Position numbers and translations under genes: made by a program. Below, piece after piece: positions 38,145 through 43,605 of a stretch of DNA of 43,605 bases. Under the pieces are notes generated by a model, which was not told where the DNA came from, did no database searches, and was given only the letters and a program-made list of their open reading frames with translations. Source of the DNA: Bacteroidales bacterium UBA1756 (GTDB taxonomy: Bacteria > Bacteroidota > Bacteroidia > Bacteroidales > WCHB1-69); contig DCHI01000026.1 in assembly GCA_002314795.1 (NCBI GenBank), positions 354-43,958 of the forward strand, given 5' to 3'. Numbering within the stretch: the first letter of the stretch is position 1; each line of letters begins with the position of its first letter.

Positions 38145-38753
38145 TTATTCCAACCCAATCCCTTGAAAAACAAGCTTTTTAACCTCTTCTTTCCGGTGTT
38201 GAAGGTAGTGACTGATTTCATTCTCATCTTTCTCAAAAAAATCACTGTAAAGAGGAAGCGATATAAAAGTGAAAATGATGAGTGAGAGTACGTTCAAGGT
38301 TAAATCCATTGTCTCAATTTGGCGAATGTTTCCTTTCGATATCTCGTCCTTTATCATTTTGTCCCATTCGGTATAATACTGTAAATAACTCATTTCCTGT
38401 GAAATAGCCGCCCGTATGATGGGCCTCCTGTCTTCTCTCATTATCAATTCATTGATAAGAAAAAATGGAATTTTACGATTGTGTGTTAGCATTTCAAAAT
38501 AGGTGTCGATGAAATGATTCAATGATGCTCGAAAATCAAAATCCTTTTCCAGTTTCAAACTGCCTAATATGATTTTGAATTTTTCTGTGAAAATTTTCGT
38601 GAATAACTTCTCTTTCGTCCGAAAGTAATAATGCACCAATGCCTGATTGCATCCGGCAACTTTTGCTATGTCCGTGGTTGACGTTGCCTCGTAACCTTTT
38701 TCAAGGAAGAGTTCCTCCGCTGCTTTTAAAATGTCTGATTCCGTCTTTTTCAT
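38145..38753 (-). CDS. TetR-family transcriptional regulator
   Basis: 202 residues. The N-terminal DNA-binding domain is clear: ILKAAEELFLEKGYEATSTT, then DIAKVAGCNQALVHYYFRTK, then EKLFTKIF, the TetR HTH pattern. The remainder is a helical ligand-binding/dimer domain without recognisable ligand motif. It starts 22 bases after the dehydratase gene and is on the same strand, so it is probably co-transcribed with it and may autoregulate the acyl-CoA operon. No palindromic operator was identified. The ligand is unknown; an acyl-CoA or related metabolite would fit the neighbours. Confidence 0.9.
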   Translation of the reverse strand: MKKTESDILKAAEELFLEKGYEATSTTDIAKVAGCNQALVHYYFRTKEKLFTKIFTEKFKIILGSLKLEKDFDFRASLNHFIDTYFEMLTHNRKIPFFLINELIMREDRRPIIRAAISQEMSYLQYYTEWDKMIKDEISKGNIRQIETMDLTLNVLSLIIFTFISLPLYSDFFEKDENEISHYLQHRKEEVKKLVFQGIGLE

Positions 38754-38775
38754 CTTGTCTGAGTTTGGTATGTCG

Positions 38776-41274
38776 TTATAATTGCTGTTTTTTGCAGTTT
38801 TCTATCATAAAATGAAGCCGGTTGAATACGTTTGCTTCGGACGTACCGCCGTCAAAATCTAAGAATAGTAAGCTGAGTTGCGGGTATTTTTGTTTGAACT
38901 TTTTTTCTACCCCCTTGGAAATCACGTGGTTAGCAATACATCCGAAAGGTTGCAGACTGACTACGTTCTGTACTCCCGTCTCAGCAAGATGGCTGATTTC
39001 TCCAGGAAGAAACCATCCTTCACCAAAGTCTCCCGCTAAGTTGACAATTTTTTTGGCAAGTTTTGCATCGTCGAAAATGTTCGTCAAGGGACGGAAGAAA
39101 GGAAAATCCTTGCAGATTTCGTTGTATCGTTCCATCTTTTTATAAAGATAATGGTAAACGGTGTCGTTGAGCCATTGGGGGAATTTTACATTCTTGATGT
39201 TTAACTCTCTGTTGATGTGGTTGTTGGCAAAACCTGTCGTGAGGAAGCCGATGAGGGCTGGTGGAACGACCTCTATGCCGTGCTCTTCCAACCAATTGAT
39301 AACGAATTTGTTACTGAACCCGTTGTACTTGACGTAAATTTCTCCAACCACGCCGATGACGGGTACGCGCTTGGTCGTGTCGATGGCGTTGGTAAAATCG
39401 CGGACCGCCTCTTTAAGCAGATTACGGAGTCCTTTGCTGTCGTTTGCTTCGATGATGGGGTGTGCTCGTTCCATATACTCTTCCCGAAGTTTTGTCACCT
39501 CGCCACTCCTCTTTTCGCGTACGACGGCAGCGTGGTACAGTTTCGCCAAGCAGTCGGCATAAAGGATAGTGTTGATGGCAATGTTGGTGATTTTTTTCCA
39601 CGGTATGGTAAAGCCAGGTTGATTGGCGGCAATGGAGGCACTGAGTGCCAGTGAGATGACGGGCACGTCTTTGAAACCAGCCGCCACCATCGCATTTTTT
39701 ATCAAGGCATAATAATTCGAGGCGCGGCATTGCCCTCCCGTTTGCGTGATGATGACGGCGACGTCCAAAGGGTCGTAGTCACCGCTTTGCAATGCCGTGA
39801 TGATGGAACCGACCACAATCGTCGCCGGGTAGCAGACTTCGTTGTTGGCGTGCTTTAGTCCGGTTTCCGCAGCCGTTTGGTTGCCCGTAGGTAGCGTCAC
39901 GAGCCGGTAGCCCGCGACTTTGAATACCGACGGAAAGAATTCGGAGTACCCTTCTGCAAAGTAGGGCGCCAACAGCGTGCGACGCCGTTCCTGCTTGGTA
40001 TAGATTTTCGTGGTGACGTAGGGTAGGGGATTTGTGGAACGCGCCGGTGGCATAGCCGAAACGGACTCTACCAAGGAACGAATACGTAGCCGCAGCGAAC
40101 CGATATTGTTGACGTCGTCAATTTTCAGGATGGTGTGGTTTTTCCGGTAACGTTTTAAAATGGCGCTCACTTCATCTAAGATGAAAGCGTCCGGCCCGCA
40201 CCCGAAGGAGGTGAGTTGTACAAAATGAAGATTGCTGTACGTGCTGTTCCCAACAAAATGCGCCGCCTTGAAAATGCGGTTGGGATAGCTCCATTGTGTC
40301 ACCGCATTCAGCTCGTCAAACACCGTCGCCCCCTTGACTGTCGCTACGTTTTCGGTGATGACATCAATGCCCATAGCCGCAATCGCTTGTGAGATTTTGT
40401 GCTCGATGAGCGGGTCAATGTGGTAAGGCCGTGCGGCTAACAAAATCACCATACGGTTGTCACGAACCGCCTCAGCCAAAATGTCGGTCGCCCGTCTTGT
40501 CAGGGTGTTTAAAAAGTCTTTCTGTGCGTTTTCTGCCTCTTTTACAGCACGTTGCGCGATGTTATCTTCCACGCCGATGCTCCGAAGATAGGCCAAGCAG
40601 GATTTCATAAGCAACCTCGGATCGTTGAATGTAATCACCGGCGCATCAAACGGCATCCCCGTTTTTTCGTAGGGCGCCATCGAACTTTTGATGACATCGG
40701 AATAGCCGGCCACGATGGGACAGTTGTAGCTGTTCTGTGATTTTTCATCCTCTTTTCTTTCAAAAATAACGTAAGGATAAAAAATCCGATCCACTTTTTT
40801 AGCAATCAAATCGTTGATGTGTCCGTGCATCAGTTTGGCTGGAAAGCAGATGTTGTCGGCCATAATGCTCCGCAATCCGCTTTCGTACAGATGGTTATTG
40901 GATGGGCTTGACAGCACGACCTTGAAACCGCAGCGAGCGAAAAGCGTTTTCCAGAAAGGAAAATCTTCATACATACCGAGCCCGCGTGGAATGCCGATTG
41001 TTGGAGCGTTTTTGGGAACGGAAATGTCGGTTTTGGCAAAAAGTAGCCGATATTTTTCGGTAAAAAGATTCCTGCCTTTCACGATACCTTCCGTGGCATT
41101 GGAATAGACTTTTTCGCAATTATTCCCTGAGAAAAAAGTATTTCCGTTTTGAAAATGAAACAGTTTCACCGTGCAGTGGTTCTCACAGCCCGGACAAGTT
41201 TCGAATTCGGATTCGTATTGATTGGCTTGCAGCATATCCGTCAGGGTGGGACGGCTATTTTCTGAACAATTCAT
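38776..41274 (-). CDS. 2-hydroxyacyl-CoA dehydratase-type protein (DUF2229 / HgdB-like)
   Basis: 832 residues. An N-terminal Cys cluster (Cys 27, 30, 34, 53: ETCPGCENHC and NNCEKVY) is followed by the DUF2229-type segment GIPRGLGMYEDFPFWKTLFA and NICFPAKLMHGHINDLIAKK. HgdB/FldB-like repeats come next, with ITQTGGQCRASNYYALIKNA and VVSLQPFGCIANHVISKGVE. The conserved Cys residues suggest bound Fe-S clusters. The family accepts electrons from its activase for radical dehydration of 2-hydroxyacyl-CoA esters or for related double-cubane reductions. In Bacteroides relatives this part is commonly fused behind the activase; here it is a separate gene, 27 bases after it. Substrate is not known. Confidence 0.85.
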   Translation of the reverse strand: MNCSENSRPTLTDMLQANQYESEFETCPGCENHCTVKLFHFQNGNTFFSGNNCEKVYSNATEGIVKGRNLFTEKYRLLFAKTDISVPKNAPTIGIPRGLGMYEDFPFWKTLFARCGFKVVLSSPSNNHLYESGLRSIMADNICFPAKLMHGHINDLIAKKVDRIFYPYVIFERKEDEKSQNSYNCPIVAGYSDVIKSSMAPYEKTGMPFDAPVITFNDPRLLMKSCLAYLRSIGVEDNIAQRAVKEAENAQKDFLNTLTRRATDILAEAVRDNRMVILLAARPYHIDPLIEHKISQAIAAMGIDVITENVATVKGATVFDELNAVTQWSYPNRIFKAAHFVGNSTYSNLHFVQLTSFGCGPDAFILDEVSAILKRYRKNHTILKIDDVNNIGSLRLRIRSLVESVSAMPPARSTNPLPYVTTKIYTKQERRRTLLAPYFAEGYSEFFPSVFKVAGYRLVTLPTGNQTAAETGLKHANNEVCYPATIVVGSIITALQSGDYDPLDVAVIITQTGGQCRASNYYALIKNAMVAAGFKDVPVISLALSASIAANQPGFTIPWKKITNIAINTILYADCLAKLYHAAVVREKRSGEVTKLREEYMERAHPIIEANDSKGLRNLLKEAVRDFTNAIDTTKRVPVIGVVGEIYVKYNGFSNKFVINWLEEHGIEVVPPALIGFLTTGFANNHINRELNIKNVKFPQWLNDTVYHYLYKKMERYNEICKDFPFFRPLTNIFDDAKLAKKIVNLAGDFGEGWFLPGEISHLAETGVQNVVSLQPFGCIANHVISKGVEKKFKQKYPQLSLLFLDFDGGTSEANVFNRLHFMIENCKKQQL

Positions 41275-41301
41275 AAATGATTCTGATTATAAAATGGCTT
41301 T

Positions 41302-43092
41302 TTAATGGCGTTGATGGCATTTTTCAATGGCAAAAAGAGCGGCTCCGTAGGCACCCATCAATTCGGGAATGTCGGAAAAGGAGACATTGCATCCGGTCAT
41401 CTTTTCCAATGCACGGACGATACTGTGGTTGCGGAAGGTTCCTCCTTGTACCACGATTTTCTTTCCAAGTTCTTCTATATTTTTGATTTTTAGTACTTTG
41501 TAAAGGCAATTCTTGACTACGGAGAAGCTGAATCCTGCAGCAATGTCTTCCACTGCCGCACCTTCTTGCATCGACTGCTTTACCTTTGAATTCATAAAAA
41601 CGGTGCAGCGCGTTCCCAAATCGCAAGGATGCTGAGCAAAGCAGGACATTTTTGCGAATTCTGCCACGGGATATCCTAACATTTTGGCGAAAGTCTCTAT
41701 AAATGAGCCACATCCAGACGAACACGCCTCGTTGATTTCCATACGGCGGATGGAACCGTTTTCTACAAAAATGGCTTTCATATCCTGTCCGCCAATGTCG
41801 AGAACGAAACTCAGGTCGGGTTCCACCTGTTTGGCGGCAGAAAAATGAGCCATCGTTTCTACGATTCCGTAATCAAAATTAAATGCACTTTTGATGAGAT
41901 TTTCGCCGTAGCCCGTGACGCAACTTCCTGCAATGGTCAGATTTTCAGGTTTTTCAGTCTTCTCTTGTAGCCCTTTCAGCATTTGGCAGAAGGTCTGAAA
42001 ACTGTCTCCGTTGTTGCGCTGGTAGTCGGTATAGACAATCTGACTTTTTTCGTTCAGCAGTAGCAGTTTGGTAGTGGTGCTTCCCGAATCCACGCCCATA
42101 AAGTAGTGCGTAGGACGTTCGGTCGTTAGTTCCGCGCGTGGGACGTAATAGATGTTCTTGTTGGAGATCCAGCGGTCGTATTCTTCCTTCGATGTAAAAA
42201 GAGCGTTGAGCCGATTTGCATAATTCCCGTCTGCCTGTTTTGGGGAGTGAATGATGTCAATGAGTTGTTGAATGGACAGGGAGCCAGTGGCATTGGTTGC
42301 CGCGAGGAGGGCGCAACCGGTGGCTGGAATCAGTTGGGCGTTTTCAGGAAGCAGACATTCGTTCTCTTTGAGTTGTAGTACGTTACGAAAATGTTTTTGT
42401 AATTCTGGCAGAAATGCGAAAGGTCCGCCGCAGAAAAAAACAGTTGGGAGAATGTCCATTCCGCGTGCCAAGGAGGCCACCACCTGCATCGCGACGGCGT
42501 TGAAAACCGAGGCCGCGATGTCGGCACGACTGATATTGCGGCTGATTAGGTTCTGGATGTCCGTTTTGGAAAAAACGCCGCATCGGGAGGCGATGGGGTA
42601 CAGATTGGTGGACTTGGCGGCCAGGGTGTTGAGTTCGCTCGTCTCCACGTTCAGTAGCGTGGCCGTCTGGTCGATAAAAGCGCCCGTACCGCCGGCACAA
42701 CTGCCGTTCATACGAATATCGGGGACTTTCCCTTTTTCAAAGAAAATCATCTTGCTATCTTCCCCGCCCATATCAATGAATGTGCCCACTTCGGGATAAT
42801 ACCGTTTGACGGTTTCTGCGGCGGCCACCACTTCCTGCACGAAGCCGAAACCGTGGCGTTGCGCGTACCCCATTCCCACAGATCCGGTGATGACGATTTG
42901 GAGGGAGCAGTCGCCCACTTGGGTGTAAAATTGTTCGACTAACGCTGCGGCGGTTCCCGGAATATCGGCGTGATGGCGCTGATAGCAGTTAAAAACCGAC
43001 GTTCCATTTTGGTCCAAAGCCACCACCTTCATTGTGGTAGAACCGATGTCAATGCCTACGGCATAGCGCTTTTCAGAGTTTTCGTTTCCCAT
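41302..43092 (-). CDS. CoA-dehydratase activase with two ASKHA domains
   Basis: 596 residues holding two tandem BadF/HgdC-like ATPase domains. Domain 1: GIDIGSTTMKVVALDQNG (residues ~13-30), the Fe-S Cys in NGSCAGGTGAFIDQ (Cys132) and SRCGVF (Cys171). Domain 2: GVDSGSTTTKLLLL (~333), NEACSSGCGSFIE (Cys457) and TRCTVFMNSKVKQS (Cys496). Each domain would supply two Cys to a [4Fe-4S] cluster at a dimer-like interface, and ATP hydrolysis drives a low-potential electron to the partner dehydratase. Normal activases have one domain and dimerise; this is the pseudo-dimeric type. It leads the operon behind a -7 box with the 9-bp repeat array immediately upstream. Confidence 0.9.
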   Translation of the reverse strand: MGNENSEKRYAVGIDIGSTTMKVVALDQNGTSVFNCYQRHHADIPGTAAALVEQFYTQVGDCSLQIVITGSVGMGYAQRHGFGFVQEVVAAAETVKRYYPEVGTFIDMGGEDSKMIFFEKGKVPDIRMNGSCAGGTGAFIDQTATLLNVETSELNTLAAKSTNLYPIASRCGVFSKTDIQNLISRNISRADIAASVFNAVAMQVVASLARGMDILPTVFFCGGPFAFLPELQKHFRNVLQLKENECLLPENAQLIPATGCALLAATNATGSLSIQQLIDIIHSPKQADGNYANRLNALFTSKEEYDRWISNKNIYYVPRAELTTERPTHYFMGVDSGSTTTKLLLLNEKSQIVYTDYQRNNGDSFQTFCQMLKGLQEKTEKPENLTIAGSCVTGYGENLIKSAFNFDYGIVETMAHFSAAKQVEPDLSFVLDIGGQDMKAIFVENGSIRRMEINEACSSGCGSFIETFAKMLGYPVAEFAKMSCFAQHPCDLGTRCTVFMNSKVKQSMQEGAAVEDIAAGFSFSVVKNCLYKVLKIKNIEELGKKIVVQGGTFRNHSIVRALEKMTGCNVSFSDIPELMGAYGAALFAIEKCHQRH

Positions 43093-43129
43093 TAATAAAT
43101 TTATTTAATAGTTCTATTAAAAACGGGCG

Positions 43130-43137
43130 CAAAGGTA
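43130..43137 (-). promoter_or_regulatory. -7 box of the activase operon
   Basis: TACCTTTG on the minus strand followed by GCGCCCG, 38 bases before the activase ATG. The region where a -33 element would lie is occupied by the 9-bp tandem repeat. Confidence 0.65.
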
Positions 43138-43145
43138 CGAATTTA

Positions 43146-43280
43146 GTTTGTAAGGTTTGTAAAGTTTGTAAAGTTCGTAAAGTTTGTAAGGTTTGTAAGG
43201 TTCGTAAGGTTTGTAAAGTTTGTAAGGTTTGTAAGGTTCGTAAGGTTTGTAAGGTCTGTAAAGTTTGTAAGGTTCGTAAG
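43146..43280. repeat. 15-copy 9-bp tandem repeat (GTTTGTAAG type)
   Basis: Fifteen uninterrupted 9-bp units, consensus GTTTGTAAG, with variants GTTTGTAAA, GTTCGTAAG/A and one GTCTGTAAA. Units fall into a higher-order 27-bp rhythm (two GTTTGTAA units then one GTTCGTAA, best seen at 43155-43181, 43182-43208 and 43218-43244). The array lies 8 bases upstream of the activase -7 box. The unit length is a multiple of three, so it reads open in several frames, but no gene is evident. Confidence 0.95.
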
Positions 43281-43402
43281 GTTGAAACGAAATTCAATTA
43301 ACCATTTGGAGGACAAACGAAATTTATTAACTGTTTCAGTCTCAGAAGGTCTGTACATCAGTAGCCTTGTATAAGGATGAAGTCTGCAGTGTGGGAAACA
43401 AA

Positions 43403-43432
43403 AAAAGCAGTTTCAGAAATGAAACTGCTTTT
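43403..43432 (-). terminator. Terminator after the tRNA genes
   Basis: 13-bp perfect stem AAAAGCAGTTTCA / TGAAACTGCTTTT (43403-43415, 43420-43432) with a 4-base loop. On the minus strand it is followed by a T-run and lies four bases beyond the tRNA-Gly 3' end. Confidence 0.88.
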
Positions 43433-43435
43433 GCT

Positions 43436-43511
43436 TGGAGCGGTAGACGGGTCTCGAACCCGCTACCTGCAGCTTGGAAGGCTGCCGCTCTACCAAATGA
43501 GCTACTACCGC
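43436..43511 (-). tRNA. tRNA-Gly (anticodon TCC)
   Basis: 76 bases on the minus strand with a complete cloverleaf: acceptor GCGGTAG / CTACCGC, D-arm GCTC...GAGC, anticodon loop CTTCCAA, T-arm GCGGG-TTCGAGA-CCCGT, and encoded CCA. The anticodon TCC reads glycine codons. Confidence 0.95.
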
Positions 43512-43539
43512 AAGTCCTAAGACTAATAACGCAAAATTG

Positions 43540-43605
43540 TGGGGGAGGGTGGACTCGAACCACCGAACTCCGAAGAGGACAGATTTACAGTCTGTTGCAA
43601 TTGCC
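43540..43605 (-). tRNA. tRNA-Tyr (anticodon GTA), cut by window edge
   Basis: The 3' part only: anticodon stem ACAGA / TCTGT with loop CTGTAAA, a long variable arm CTC-TTCG-GAG as in class II tRNA-Tyr, T-arm GGTGG-TTCGAGT-CCACC, acceptor strand CTCCCCC and discriminator A. CCA is not encoded. The 5' part lies beyond 43605. It is separated from tRNA-Gly by 28 bases, so the two are probably co-transcribed. Confidence 0.93.

Noticed and set aside
41275..41301. Frameshift joining activase and dehydratase genes
   Set aside because: The activase ends in a natural GAYGAALFAIEK-type C-terminus and the next gene has its own start with a conserved Cys cluster; the gap shows no remnant linker.
43146..43280. 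Possible CRISPR array
   Set aside because: The period is 9 bp with no spacers and no cas genes nearby; it is a simple tandem repeat.

Overview
The window looks like a chromosomal stretch from an uncultured member of Bacteroidota, probably Bacteroidales. The evidence is the Bacteroidota -7 promoter box (TAnnTTTG) upstream of many transcription units, an archaeal/eukaryotic-type single-chain glycyl-tRNA synthetase, exported proteins ending their signal peptides in ...SAQ or ...SA, PorT-family beta-barrels of the type 9 secretion type, a MurA with Asp in place of the usual catalytic Cys, and a two-domain CoA-dehydratase activase. I cannot name genus or species.

Layout. Positions 287-12138 (minus strand) form one long co-directional run. 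It starts with glycyl-tRNA synthetase and a lipoprotein phosphoesterase and continues into a surface-polysaccharide cluster: a Wzz-like protein, a Wzy-like polymerase, a Wzx flippase, four glycosyltransferases and UDP-GlcNAc 2-epimerase. A small insert (about 2463-3048), bounded by a perfect 73-bp direct repeat, carries a decapitated AAA/DUF4143 ATPase gene and interrupts the run. Positions 12349-14525 (minus) hold an M20 dipeptidase preceded by three tiny genes of the DUF3791/DUF3990 type, the middle one internally deleted. Positions 14595-18759 (minus) hold a DUF3352-like membrane-anchored protein, a polysaccharide-deacetylase-like protein and murA.

From 18895 the strand switches to plus: glycogen branching enzyme, a 1502-residue exported protein of unknown function, an AAA ATPase behind an operator-like 33-bp dyad, then a PorE-like TPR/PD40 exported protein with two PorT-family beta-barrel proteins, and an OPT oligopeptide transporter. 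Positions 32431-38054 are a compact 13-gene ribosomal block, rplV to rpsE, with its own promoter, a structured leader and a strong terminator. The genes that normally flank it (rpsJ-rpsS before, rpmD-rplO-secY after) are absent. The remainder is on the minus strand: a CoA-dehydratase activase / dehydratase-subunit pair with a TetR regulator, a 15-copy 9-bp tandem repeat next to the activase promoter, tRNA-Gly(TCC) and the 3' part of tRNA-Tyr(GTA).

The most unusual features are the excised central piece of the S10/spc ribosomal operon with its putative three-way-junction leader, the 73-bp direct repeat that duplicates a glycosyltransferase 3' end around an ATPase remnant, and the DUF3791/DUF3990 module with a probably dead central protein. 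I found no CRISPR array, no intact transposase or integrase, and no rRNA.
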